Assembly: GCA_932294295.1 (NCBI GenBank) | Contig: OW028581.1 | Span: forward strand, 39,027,995-39,091,994 | Length of the DNA stretch: 64,000 bases | Reading direction: 5' to 3' | Origin: Alitta virens | Taxonomy: Eukaryota > Annelida > Polychaeta > Phyllodocida > Nereididae | Shown: piece by piece, positions 1 through 10,887 of the stretch | Layout: each line of letters starts with the position of its first letter | Position numbering within the stretch: the stretch's first letter is position 1 | Program-made: the position numbers and the translations under genes | The notes under the pieces: generated by a model | Seen by the model: the letters and a program-made list of their open reading frames with translations, nothing else | Databases searched by the model: none | Told to the model about the DNA's origin: nothing

Positions 1-333
1 CAATTGCACAATTGTCTTGATCAATGAGATGAGTGAATGAAAGAAATTTTTTTTATACATATTTTTGATTGTACAATCATAGAACATGCCACTCTAGTAA
101 TGCCTATAACAATTCCATTTTACTTAACTGTAACTCGTATTCATACATGTAAGTTGCCAAAATTAATACAAATTTCAACCGGTATCCACTACAGAATCTT
201 TCAATTTTATTTACATTTAAAATAAAATTAATGGATTGAGTAATGCACTAATAGATGTCTATGTTGCAACATTTCAGGAAAAAATTCCAACCTACTAACA
301 GGCTTAATTTCTCCATCTACAAAAACTAACATA
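1..333. other. 3' flank of copy A pseudogene; no gene
   Basis: No coding region is recognised. A stretch near 255-280 (TCTATGTTGCAACATTT) recurs downstream of copy C near 28976 and again near 28668. This region therefore looks like the 3' untranslated or flanking part of the secreted-protein family. Confidence 0.5.
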
Positions 334-1649
334 TTATAAAGCAGATAAAAGGTAACCACTCTGGAATAATTGTAATCTTGAGAATACTATGCTATAGACA
401 AACACTTGATGGCCTTCACCAACACCATACGTATCACAAGAATAGCTGGATGTGGGACTTCGAATGCTCAGATCCAGTTCAGCTGAACCATAGCATTCTC
501 CCCAGTACTCAATGCCGAACATTTGGTGACCTTTCTCTCTAGCCAGAGTAGCACATTGTGGCAGCATGATCATGTTAACATGATTGTAGTAGTCTTTCCA
601 TTGTGCATTATTCACTGGCCTGTAGTTTTTTAGCCATGGACCCATGAACTTTTTAGGCAAGGTTTTGAAACAGCCATGGCCAAGAACCAATGAAGTTACT
701 GTATAAAAAACATGAATATAGGACATGTCAATTTAATTGACTGCAACCATAACTTGCTAACATAGTAAATTTTCACATGTCATTAATATACCCCAAGTGA
801 CGAGTAACTTGGTCAATGCTGGAAAGTATTTTAGTTTTAATTGTGGACAACATTCACCAACCAAAATGTTAATTTTTCATACACTTTTTAGTTATCTCAC
901 ATTGGGGCTATCCATGTAACAAGCTTGAATTTATCATATTTTTTAGGATGGACAGAGGAAAAAGACAGAAGACACCTGCCATTTTTAAGTTCTAGATACA
1001 CAAATTCCGTTTCTCATGTTCATATCTAAATCTGTTATACTTTTTTTACTGCTCAATCTAACGTCAAAATTGCATACAGACCTGTTTTTTACAGAAACCA
1101 CCCTTCACTGATTGTCCTCCCATCAATACCATGGAATGCTTTTCCATTGGAAGCAAACAGACTGCAGTTGACCTGTGACATCAAAGAAGTGACACCAACG
1201 GCATCACAATTGTTGTCAAGGTTACAAGAAATAGCACATGACAGTATCGAAGTAGTTTCAAATGAACTGGAAGTGAAGCATGAAAATAAAGTCTTACAGT
1301 GTCCTCTCATATAAATGTAAATTTTCTTATATTAATGTACAATGTCATTTGTTCTCTGGAAATGGCTGCTGTGATTTGTTTGCTCTTAAATTATTTTTAT
1401 GACAGCCATTGACATAATTTCTTTAAAACAATTTGACTTCAGACAGCTTTTTAACTTTCCAGGACAATAAAAAATTATATAAAAAAGCTACAAAATAACC
1501 TTTTTTAAGATGATTACTGAAATGTAAGGCCTTTCATTGTACAGTCTTGCTGAAGGATAATTGTTAAAATAGTTAAATTTTCCAACGTCAACTAAAGTTA
1601 CAAAAGCCAACAGCACGGCAAGTGTTGGGTAGAACTCGATGCATTTCAT
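334..1649 (-). pseudogene. Copy A of PAN-like + WSC-like secreted protein family (pseudogene)
   Basis: Three exons on the minus strand. Exon 1 (1649-1522) starts at ATG 1649 and encodes a signal peptide (MKCIEFYPTLAVLLAFV...). Exon 2 (1266-1082, 185 bp) encodes a PAN/apple-like Cys domain (LSCAISCN, NNCDAV, NCSLF). Exon 3 (698-334) encodes a WSC-like domain (GHGCFK, QCATLAREKG, FGIEYWGECYG, CDTYGVGE). Exon lengths and phases match intact copy B at 18451-21647. Two lesions are visible. The position matching copy B's GTAAG donor after exon 1 reads TTCAG here, and the Tyr near the end of exon 2 (GWFFYKS in copy B) is TAA. The C-terminus also runs about 16 residues past the copy B stop. A cryptic donor (GTAATC at 1517) would change the phase. 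I infer a non-functional copy, although exon 3 is well preserved. The family's function is unknown. Confidence 0.75.
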
Positions 1650-2261
1650 TGTAGACACAATGCTGTCAGTCAAAAGATCTGACTGATTGTGACATGGCTT
1701 CATACAGTAATCATCAAACTCGCAGTTAATGAGAACTTACTTAGGACGTTATTATCTTCTGTAACATTCAGAGCACTGCCAATTACTGGTAATGCACAGT
1801 ATTACCCTAAGTGCTTTTGTAATTTAGGAATGCGAGGACTTCGAATTGTGCATCTCAAAAGTAAAATCAATAGGGCATGAGTGCTTGGATACTTAAGATG
1901 ATAAGTTGCAAAGTTGACTCAACTGGTTTTGTGGCATAGAATATTGATCAGTTTTCAGGGCCAGGTTCACAAAAACACTGAGATCATGATGGGCCAAGCT
2001 ACAAGTTTCTGCATATTTATTCCTTGAAAATATGGAATTTAAAACCTCCAGATTAGAATGTGTAGCACTCTGTTCTGCCAGTTTCTAAAGTATTAACTCT
2101 TAACTGAAAAACAGGTGTGTTATTATTGTTCATTACCTTAATGATCCACATAACAGCAGCAACTAAATAGTTCTATCCCATAATATACGCTGAGGACACT
2201 TCTCTTTCGGCCCCATTGAATTATATTGTACGGAAGCCATTTTAGGACATGAAAAAAAAAA
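1650..2261. other. Upstream region of copy A; no gene
   Basis: The bases just upstream of the copy A ATG (AGATCTT...GACTGACAGCATT...GTCTACA on minus) resemble the leader of copy B (18395-18450) and a relic at 23114. They are probably a shared 5' UTR or promoter-proximal segment. Nothing else is recognised. Confidence 0.45.
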
Positions 2262-2531
2262 AAGGTTAAATTGTATAAACGAAATACTAATTTAAAAAAA
2301 CGAAATACTAAATTGAAAAAAAGAAATACTAAATGGAAAAAACAAAATACTAAATTGTAAAAATTTAATACTAAATTGATAAAACGGAACACTAGATGGA
2401 AAAAAGAAATACTCAATAGAAAAAACGAATTGGTAAATTATAAAAACGAATTAGTAAATTGTACAAACGAATTGGAAAAGCGTAAAAACTAATTTGTAAA
2501 TTGTAAAAAAGATTAGTAAATTGTAAAAATG
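2262..2531. repeat. Degenerate A-rich minisatellite
   Basis: About a dozen imperfect units of roughly 18-21 bp, built on AAATACTAAATTG followed by an A-run and ACG. Units later in the array shift to GAATTAGTAAATTG. The array ends a few bases before the Harbinger-like end at 2537. Confidence 0.8.
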
Positions 2532-3019
2532 ATTAAAGTGGGGTTCTCACACAGCCGATTTTCCCGGAGAAGCCGTATTGCTCTCGTAGAATCATCCATG
2601 GTAGAATGAGGCATCCGTGCTGCAACTGTGGTTATTGTGAGGTTATTGTAGAAGAAGGTGAACACCCTTACTCGATTCCTCGCAGTTGTCCCTGAACCGA
2701 GAACAACCGCCAAAAAGGACGGATGTTTTGCTCATGTTCAAAACTTCGTAGAAAACTCACGGGTGATTATTTATAGTTAGCAACCGTAGTGAAGCCGTCG
2801 TTGCTGTAGATGCATTCGTGGCATACGTCAAGTCACAAGTGAGACACTCTTACAAGCCGGTGGGTTAACCGTTGCACACGTGGGTGTCAAGAACCTGGCT
2901 GGAGAGTTATGTGTGCGACGATTAAACCATCGGCTGCTATGTTGGCACTCACGTGTACCACAGATAAGTCATTGGTTTGTACGTATAGAAAAATCAATAC
3001 CTACGTACGCTACATGTGA

Positions 3020-4124
3020 CTCACGTGTGCTAGGTCTCCTGCCAGGTCTCCTGCCAGGTCTCCTGCCAGGTCTCCTGCCAGGTCTCCTGCCAGGTCTCCT
3101 GCCAGGTCTCCTGCCAGGTCTCCTGCCAGGTCTCCTGCCAGGTCTCCTGCCAGGTCTTCTGCCAAGTCTTCTGATGTTGACATGGATGATAGCGACAGAG
3201 ATCCAGACTTTGATGTGGAGAAGGAGAAGAAAGACACCCAAGAAGAAGATGATGATAGTGATGCCAGTCAACTGCCACCCAGGCCTCCTCCACCACTGCT
3301 CCTGCTGCATCTCAGAAGAAGCCAAGAAGAAAGATTGAGAAGCTTATTCTACCTCCCAATGATGAGCAAGACATCACTGACTGGTACAAGGCGAATCACA
3401 TATTCTATGTGACTACAAGGATCATCAGAGGAAGATGAGGCTCATCGATGACAAGGCACAGACCCTCAGTGTCCCCTGTACTGGGCTACAGTTGAAGACC
3501 TGTCTTGAGTCTATCAGAACCAGTGCTGGGAAGCTCATCAAGCAGGGCCCTTCCAGTACAGCCAAGAGAAATCTGACATAGAAGGAGAAGTGGATTATTG
3601 CCAACTTTGGGTTCCTTGAGCAACACATCTCCAGGGTGCCGTCTCGTCAAGGTGTCAAACTAAAGAAGAAGATTGCGAAGAGCAAGAAGCAACTGCCTAA
3701 CTTTGATGAAAGCTCCAATGCAGGGCAGCCAGATTCTGGGCCTGAAAAACTGGAAGAAGTTGAAGAAGTTGACGTCGAGCCAAGTACAGTCTTCCCAGCG
3801 ACAACTAAGGGTGGTCCCTTCAAGAAGAGGAAGAATACTGGTGATCATTCTTCTGCATCAAGCTCCAAATTAGCTGACATAGTCCAGACTGCTCAGAAGA
3901 CAGCTGCAAGGATTGACCAGCACATAAAGGCCATCCCACAGCCTCCTCCTCCTCCTCCTGCAGATCCGAAGACCCAGAGAATTCGCTCGATGACTGACTA
4001 CATATATTCTGAGTGTCTTCAGTTGGACTGGGACACGTATGACGACGTCGAAGCCCAGCTGATGTTGTTCTTCCGGCAGCTGAAGGCAGAAGTCAGGAGG
4101 AACATGCAGCAGCAGCAACAGTAG
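3020..4124 (+). pseudogene. Harbinger accessory (MADF/Myb-like DNA-binding) protein, frameshifted
   Basis: The reading frame opens after a stop at 3017-3019 with eleven RSPA tetrapeptides. An acidic stretch follows (DVDMDDSDRDPDF...). A frame change near 3290 leads to a basic segment (QKKPRRKIEKL) and a MADF-like region (DEQDITDWYKANHIFY). A second frame change near 3410 leads to RKMRLIDDKAQTLSV, GLQLKTCLESIRTSAGKL, an in-frame TAG near 3581, then KWIIANFGFLEQHI. From 3636 the frame stays open through a Pro run and a Gln-rich end (stop at 4122-4124). The QLKTxxxSIRTSxGKL and NFGxLExHI motifs match the accessory gene at 11792-13385, so this is the same family with a different N-terminus. In Harbinger elements the second protein binds DNA and helps recruit the transposase. 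The upstream start is not resolved. Confidence 0.7.
3032..3163 (+). repeat. 12-bp coding minisatellite, 11 units, encoding (RSPA)n
   Basis: Eleven units of AGGTCTCCTGCC. The first ten are essentially identical and the last is diverged. The 12-bp period keeps the frame, so the accessory protein gains a tetrapeptide array. This explains the open frames on both strands here, which are not separate genes. Confidence 0.95.
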
Positions 4125-4694
4125 CCCGAGAAACTGACTGACCACACGCCGCTGTCATCTCTTATTCATAATGTAACGTTTATAGTGAGCCGCCATTGGC
4201 GGTGATCAGTCTGAGAAACCTACATAGGCTGAGTTCGCCCATCTGAAATATAGTGTCACGCAGGTTGTGGGGCCATCCCCAGCCTTCCTACCTATCAAAA
4301 TTTGTGTTGCGATGTGAAAAACTGGACTGTCAAGCGGTGAACATTAACATAGTTATTGACGATTTTCCACTATTACCGTCTGCTCAGAGTGTTTTGACTG
4401 ACGCGAGATCAACGTGCAGGGCGAGAGGTGGCGTAACTAGCAGGTGTGCAAACCAAACGATCATTATAAAGGACACTAGGCCTAATTTACACAGACCGGG
4501 GGCGGAGCTAGGCACCGTGCACTGTGCGCAGCGTGTATTTCCTGACTCCCGGTGTCCTGTGTGCGGTGAACCATGAAAGATTATGTATGTTTTATTATAC
4601 AAATTTATATTGTTGACTGAGAACAGAAGATAACTATTAAATATTTTCATCTTAAGCATTTATGGCGTTTTTGAAACAAATTGTAAGTCTATTA
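4125..4694. other. Spacer between Harbinger relic and the nested Harbinger; no gene
   Basis: No gene is recognised. The last three bases (TTA, 4692-4694) are the left target-site duplication of the element starting at 4695. Confidence 0.5.
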
Positions 4695-5076
4695 AGGCTC
4701 CTTCACACTTAGCCGGATCAGAGGCCGGAGTGTCCCGGAATGAAATTTCGTTAAATCCGGGGCGGTCCGGGCGAAAAAAGTCAGAAATGACAACAAATGA
4801 AATATTTGGCGGTGTGGACACGAAGGCAAGACGGTGGCAACACGGAACAACACGGCCATTACACGGATGTGTATGGTCACTACACAGATATGTACAGCTG
4901 AAACACGGTGGTGCACGGTGAACCAAGGAACGAGCCATGGTTGTTGCCGGAGGTAACACCACTGTGCCGGATGTGAACCGGATGTTACACGGGGGCCTTC
5001 ACGGATATACCCGATCTTTACACGATCTTACTACGATATCACTACTGAGTTAAGCGGTTTTCACCCGGATCGCTCC

Positions 5077-6144
5077 ATGCAAGTCCAGCTACTTACTGCT
5101 GCTAATGATATAATTCTGTATGAACAGAAACTGCAAGATGGTGCAGTGAGGGCCACAACAACAACTGATGAAGATGACTTATTACAAAATGCTGGTGCTA
5201 CACAAAGAAGAAGAAGAAGAAGAAGAAGGTGAATGTGGGTGCGACCTTGGCTCCTAAGAAGACCTCTTTATGGGCAGTATGAAAAACTGATGGCTGAATT
5301 GACTGCAGAATATGTGGGTGGCTTCAAGAATTTCATGAGTATGGAGCCTGACTTATTTCATGAAGTTCTTGCCAGAGTGGGACCTAGGATTACAAAGCAG
5401 GATACCTTTTTGAGGAGGGCTATTACCTTGCGCTACCTGGGTACGGGCAACAGCTACATGTCTCTGCAGTATGGATTTTGGGTAGCCTTCAATACCATTT
5501 CTATCTTTGTCATCGAAGTCTGCCAGGCCATCATAGACGAGTACTCAGCAGAAGTGATGCGTTATCCTGTAACCCCAGAAGCCTGGAAAGAAGTTGCCAA
5601 TGGATTCTACAACAGATGGAACTTCTCCCACTGTGTCGGCGCCATTGACGGGAAGCACGTTGCCATCAGATGTCCTGCAAAGTCTGGATCCATTGTTCTA
5701 CAACTACCAGGGATTTTTCTCTATTGTCCTACTGGCTGTAGTTGATGCTGAATACAAGTTCCTCTATATTGACATTGGTGCCAGTGGATCAGGCTCAGAT
5801 GCTGGAGTGTTTAGTCAGACAGAATTGAAGGAAGCGCCACAAAGACAGAACATTGGATTACCTGCACCAGATAACCTGCCTAATGATGACCAACCAGTGC
5901 CTTACTTCATAGTTGGGGATGATGCCTTTGGACTGCAGACTTGGATGATGGAGCCTCTGCCTCACAGGAACATGACCATGGAAGACCGAATCTTCAACTA
6001 CAGACTTTCTAGAGCTAGACGGGTGGTAGAGAATGCCTTTGGACTTTTGGCTGCCAGGTTCAGGTGTCTCCTCACAACAATGCCTCAAAGTCCTGACAGA
6101 GTGTGCACCATAACTCTTGCTTGCTGTGTGTTGCACAACCTACT
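5077..6144 (+). pseudogene. PIF/Harbinger transposase (HARBI1-like, DDE_Tnp_4), N-terminal and catalytic part
   Basis: Translation from ATG 5077 gives a leader ending in an Arg run from an (AGA)n tract, then an in-frame TGA at 5230-5232. It resumes at MWVRPWLLRRPLYGQYEKL (5233). An HTH-like region follows (RRAITLRYLGTG...SYMSLQYGF). The catalytic core is AIDGKHV (first Asp), then GASGSGSDAGVF (second Asp) and RRVVENAFGLLAARF (Glu). A 1-bp insertion near 5693 shifts the frame just after the first Asp motif (SGSI then FYNYQGFF), and the protein continues in the other frame. The ORF is cut after CCVLHNLL (codons ending at 6144) by the LINE insertion and resumes at 11240. The enzyme family cuts and pastes the element at TWA sites. 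At least three lesions are present: a nonsense codon, a frameshift and the LINE. Confidence 0.9.
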
Positions 6145-6259
6145 TCCAAAACGGGGATTTCCCAGAAAAATACTAGACAAAAAGTTGAACACAGTAAATT
6201 ATTCTTGTCCACTGTAATCTGCCCAATATTATTTTGCTTGTTCCAGCTGCTGAGCAGCA

Positions 6260-7665
6260 ATGATGGACTCAAGCACCATGACTGAAGCTGAGGATGATTA
6301 CGGAAAACTGGCCACCCTGGTCCATGGACTGAAGGATGAAATGACAGCCATGAGGGCCGCCCAGTCCCAGATGATGGAGCTCCTACAGAATATGTCGGAA
6401 AACGTCTCTGCTGAGAAGGACCTTCGCACAAAGACAGAAGAGGAACTGCAGCTACTGAAGGAGAGCATTAGGAATCAGGACAGTGTTGAGACTCCGGTCC
6501 CTGTTGCACCTAGTGTTCCTCCTCAGCCATCTCTCCTCCTGGGAACCAGTTTGCTAAGAAACATCGATAAGAACTCCCTCGAAAACTGGGAAGTGATCGC
6601 TAAGGGAGGAGCAACCGTAAGCGAACTGCATGCCGCTTTGAACGAGCTACCGGAAGAGAAGGCATCCACCGAGATTGTTGTTGTTGGGGGATCGATTGAT
6701 GTTGAGAAGAAATCCCCCGAGGAAGTCATACGGACTATCAGGCACTGATGGTGTCTACGTCGTTGCATGCCGAGAAGACAACCATCAGCAGCGTCTTGCC
6801 CCGAACGGATAAAGATCTAAGTCAGAAAACAAGGAAACTGAACGAGGACCTAAAGAAAGTGTGTGATGATATTGGCAATTCGTTTATAGACAATGATGAC
6901 ACTTTCTTTCTACGAAACGATTGTGTAAACGCTGCCACATTAGTTCAGGATGGCCTCCATTTGTCCAAACATGGAGTAGACAACCTACTGAAGAACTGCA
7001 ACATCAACCCAAAGAAAGATCTGGAATCGGCCTTCACCACCACCAGATACAAGAAGAACACAAGCTCTCCATACCGTTTCAAGGGCCACACACATCCCCT
7101 TTCGAACTTCTACCAGATCAGCGGATTTGCTATGAGGGGTGTCTCGTTCTCCACAAGTGAAGCCGCCTACATGTACAAGAAAGCGCTTCATCACGACGAC
7201 ATGGAAACAGCCGAAGCTGCCCGAAAGAGCAGAACGGGCATACAAGCGAAGCGCATCGGAGATCGCATCCACACCAACACCAGCTGGCAACGAAGAAAAG
7301 TTGATGTGATGGACAACATCATCCGAGCTAAGCTGAACGTGTGTCCTGATGCAAAGAAAGCCCTCCTGGACTCAGAGGAAAGGGACATCATCGAGGACAC
7401 TTCTCACGAGTTCTGGGGTCATGGGCATAACAGCACAGGAGAAAACATGCTGGGAAAGCTCTGGATGCTTTATCGGAAAAAAGCGAGACAGCATCTGACT
7501 CGAAAGATTCGAACCCAGCAATGGGCTACACAGAACCAACAACCAAGCTGCTATCGTTGTGGCGAGCATGGACACATGATTGAACAATGTCGTCAACCTG
7601 AAGCAATCGCCTGCTGGACCTGTGGCAAGCTTGGCCACAAGCGAAAGCACTGTCGCACCTACTAG
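6260..7665 (+). pseudogene. LINE ORF1: coiled coil + SGNH esterase-like + NADAR + 2 CCHC knuckles
   Basis: The first frame (6260-6748, 162 codons) has a coiled-coil-like segment (residues 15-72) and an SGNH block I (GTSLLRN, 95-101) with a possible block III (VVVGGSID, 140-147). TGA at 6746-6748 overlaps ATG at 6748-6750, and the second frame (305 residues) continues the esterase to its block V (DGLHLSKHG, 68-76). Residues 108-248 are a NADAR domain: PLSNFY, FSTSEAAYMYKKAL, AKRIGDRI, SW..RKVDVMDNIIRAKL, DIIEDTSHEFWGHG and GENMLGKLWMLYRKK fit the family's conserved blocks. Two CCHC knuckles follow (C268-C271-H276-C281 and C289-C292-H297-C302). Known biology: LINE ORF1 proteins bind RNA; NADAR enzymes cleave ADP-ribose N-glycosidic bonds, including on guanine bases. 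The role in this element is inference. The split is most likely a frameshift in one original ORF. Confidence 0.87.
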
Positions 7666-7710
7666 GACTCCGGCCATGCTGTACAGGCCGCTGTTAATGC
7701 TATCGCAGCT

Positions 7711-10700
7711 ATGGCAGCAAACAAGAAAAGTGACTCCGTACAAGTTGACAATCAATCTCAAAATGACAATCTTGAAATAATAGAACTGTATGATGAAAAT
7801 GTTACCAAATATTCAAGTATTAGTGCAATGCATAACTTAACTGAAAATCATGTAAATAGTTTAACAAATGAATCAAATGTAAATAATTTCACAAATGAAC
7901 AAAATAATTATAGTGTACCGAACTTGCTAGAGAATGAAGAAATTGATGCTACTGTCCTGGAAAGTGTTAATGTACATGTTAGTCCTGAAATTAGTGAACC
8001 ATGTGATGAAAGTGAAAATGAATTGGATATGAGTGTAATAAGTGATTTAACAGACTCAAATGCGACCATTATGGAAAATAGAACAGTTAATACATGTAAT
8101 CACAATGATAGCTTGGTGGAAAATGTGAATAATGAAACCAAAAGCTTGAAAGATATGTATAATGATAACTTAGTCATAGGTCACCTGAATGTAAATAGCC
8201 TTCGCCTAAAATTCAATGAAGTTAGGGAACTACTTGTGGATAGCAGATTTGAAGTATTAGTGTTGAGCGAAACTAAACTAGACTCCTCACATTGCGATAC
8301 ATTGTATGAAATAGGAAATTACACTATGTATATACAAGACAAACAATCAAATAGTGGGGGGATTGTTACATATGTTTCAAAGAACATACCTTCAACTCGA
8401 GTAAATATAAACTCATGTAACAATGAAATAGAGTGTATGCCAATTGAATTGAACTGTAAAGGTACTAAAATTTTATTATTAGGCATGTACAAAAACCCTA
8501 AAATGAAGCCCAATAATTTCAAACACTACTTTGAAAAACTCTGTGAAGAAGTCTTTGATTTATATGCACACATTGTTATTATAGGAGACCTAAACTTTAA
8601 CATGTTGCAAAATAATGTTCGGGGCTTCTCTATAGATACTGGAATTAGTGATTTTCACAACCTTATAGGTGGAGTTTTAAGACACCAACTACCTGCCCCA
8701 GCGAAAAAAGTAATCCAATACAGAAAGCTAAATAACATAGATTATAATACAGTTAACCAAGAACTGATGACTATGAACTCCGTACTAGGTTTAGCTGAAT
8801 GTGATTCAAACGAGGCTTTCAATAGACTACACAAATCATTAATCTCATTATTAGACAAACATGCTCCTAAAAAGGAAAAAGTAATAAAAAAGAATGATTT
8901 TCACTGTATAAGTAAACGACTCAAAAAGGCAATACTTGTAAGAAATCAGTTCAGAAATAAGTTCTTTAAGCATAGAAGTAACCACTTCCTAGCTCAGTAT
9001 AGAAAACATAGAAATGCAGTCACCATAATAAAGCGCGAGGAAATAAGGAAATATTTTGAAGAAAGTGCAAGGGCAACACGAAAAATAAAGAATTTTGGAA
9101 AGCAATAAAACCTATCTTCTCTCAAAGTAAAACTAAATTAGATAACATACCACTTCAGGAAAGCGACAGAATGGTCACAGAATGTAAAGAAGTCTGTCAA
9201 ATATTCAATAAATTTTTCAGTGAGATAGGCACTGATATTGCTAATACTGAAAATAATGAAAGACCTATAGAAGAAATATTTGAAACATATGCAAATCACC
9301 CTAGTGTAGAACTTACCTCTAAAAAGATAAACAAAACACACAGCAACGTAGAATTAGCACAGATATCTGAACGGGAGATAGAAAAAATTATTAGGGCCTT
9401 GTCTTCAAAGAAGGCTGCTGGATATGATGAGATCCCAGGAAAATTCATAAAAATGACAAAAATATATCTGATAGAGCCTTTAACAGTAATAGCTAATAAA
9501 TGTATTCAAGAAAATATATTCCCAGATCACATGAAAATGGCCAACATATCTCCACTATATAAGAAAAAGAACAAGCTGGACAAAGATAATTATCGATCCG
9601 TAAATCTCATGATAGCTCTCTCTAAAATTCTAGAAAAAGTCTTATCAAACCAAATTTATGAACACATGCAACCATTATTCCATGATTACTTATCTGGTTT
9701 TAGAAAAGGTCATGGTTGTCATGATATCCTAACTAGACTAGTGGAAGACTGGCGTGAAGCATTGGACAATGGAAATTCAGTAGGGGTTATAGCTATAGAT
9801 CTCTCAAAAGCATTCGACTGCATGCCATATGGTCTCCTTTTGGCCAAACTACATGCTTATGGCTTCAGTACAAATGTATGTAACTTACTAAAATCATACC
9901 TAGTGAATAGGAAGCAAAGAGTGAAAATAGGAAATACATGCTCTGAATGGATAAACAATAGAAAGGGGGTTCCCCAGGGATCAATTCTAGGGCCATTGTT
10001 GTTCAATGTGTTTATAAATGACCTTCTCTATCATAATATAAGCTCTAAAGCATACAATAACGCTGATGACAACACATTTAGCTACAGTGATAAAGATGTA
10101 AATGCAATAAAAGTTAAACTTGAGGCGGACTGTGAAATTGCAATGAAATGGTTTCAGTTAAACAATATGAAAGCCAATGCTGATAAGTTTCAACTTATGT
10201 TCTTAAGTCGCAATCACTCAAATAATGAAATTGTTATAAATATTGGAAACTACTCTATACAGAGCTCCTCCTCAATTACTATTCTGGGAGTTGAATTTGA
10301 CAACAATCTTAACTTTGCCAATCATACAGATGAATTATGCAAACAGACAAGTAAACAAATAAAAGGATTAAAAACTGCTTTGATAAACAATGCAAGAGAG
10401 TATTGTATAACAGCTATATAAGTAGCAATTTTAACTACTGCCCAGTCGTATGGATGTTTGCAAACAGATCAAACCAAGAGAAACTTGAAAAAACTAATAA
10501 AAGAGCATTACGATTTGTTGCAAATGATAGCGAAACAGAATATGATGACCTATGCAGAAATGAACAGCAACTAAATATATATAAAGGTGGATAAAAACTG
10601 TAGCAATCCAGATGTACAAAATTAAAAATCAAACAGCCCCAATATTCATGCAAAACCTCTTTGTCCGTAGGGAATCTCGGTACGAAATGAGAGACAATGA

Positions 10701-10887
10701 TGTATATAATATTCCACGATACAAAACTGTTACTTATGGAAAGAAAAGCTTCAGATACTATGGGGCAAAATTATGGTCGATTATACCTGTAGATATCAAA
10801 GATACAAACTCTCTTGTTAGTTTCAAATCTGCTCTTACACAATGGTTACAAAACTATGAAAATGTGTCAAATTTAGAATTTTTATAG
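7711..10887 (+). pseudogene. LINE ORF2: APE endonuclease + reverse transcriptase, frameshifted
   Basis: ATG 7711 lies 45 bp after ORF1. Residues 1-150 are an acidic, Asn-rich linker. The endonuclease starts near 153 (VIGHLNVNSLR) with LSETKLDSS, SGGIVTYVS, GMYKNPKMKP and GDLNFNML. The next segment jumps straight to TGISDFHNLIGG, so the stretch between GDLN and SDFH is shorter than usual, an apparent in-frame deletion of roughly 40 codons. A 1-bp loss near 9095 moves the frame, and the RT follows (9171-10421): YRSVNLMIALSKILEKVL, GVIAIDLSKAFDCM, KGVPQGSILGPLLFN and NADDN where YADD is expected. Two more frameshifts (near 10405 and 10590) separate the thumb/C-terminal parts (NYCPVVWMF; MYKIKNQTAP; FRYYGAKLWSIIP). 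The final stop ends at 10887. Confidence 0.9.

Larger units (their letters stand above)
2537..4124 (+). mobile_element. Decayed PIF/Harbinger-type element (relic)
   Basis: After TAA at 2534-2536 the sequence AGTGGGGTTCTCACACAGCC resembles the end of the Harbinger-type element at 18653 (AGCCCCCCTCTCACATAGCC). Downstream is a MADF-type accessory gene on plus. I find no transposase and no matching right end, so the right boundary given is simply the end of the accessory ORF. The element was probably truncated or disrupted. Confidence 0.5.

Noticed and set aside
2138..2416. 92-codon minus frame with Phe/Asn repeats
   Set aside because: It is the translation of the A-rich minisatellite at 2262-2531.
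3032..3163. Possible CRISPR-like array
   Set aside because: Units are contiguous with no spacers, and the host is a metazoan nuclear genome.
2880..3338. Overlapping long open frames on both strands (Leu/Pro/Gly, Arg/Pro/Gly, Glu/Thr/Trp repeats)
   Set aside because: All are readings of the 12-bp minisatellite at 3032-3163. Only the frame giving RSPA joins the accessory-protein sequence.
6072..6431. 119-codon minus frame
   Set aside because: Antisense shadow of the transposase and LINE ORF1. It has no domain of its own.
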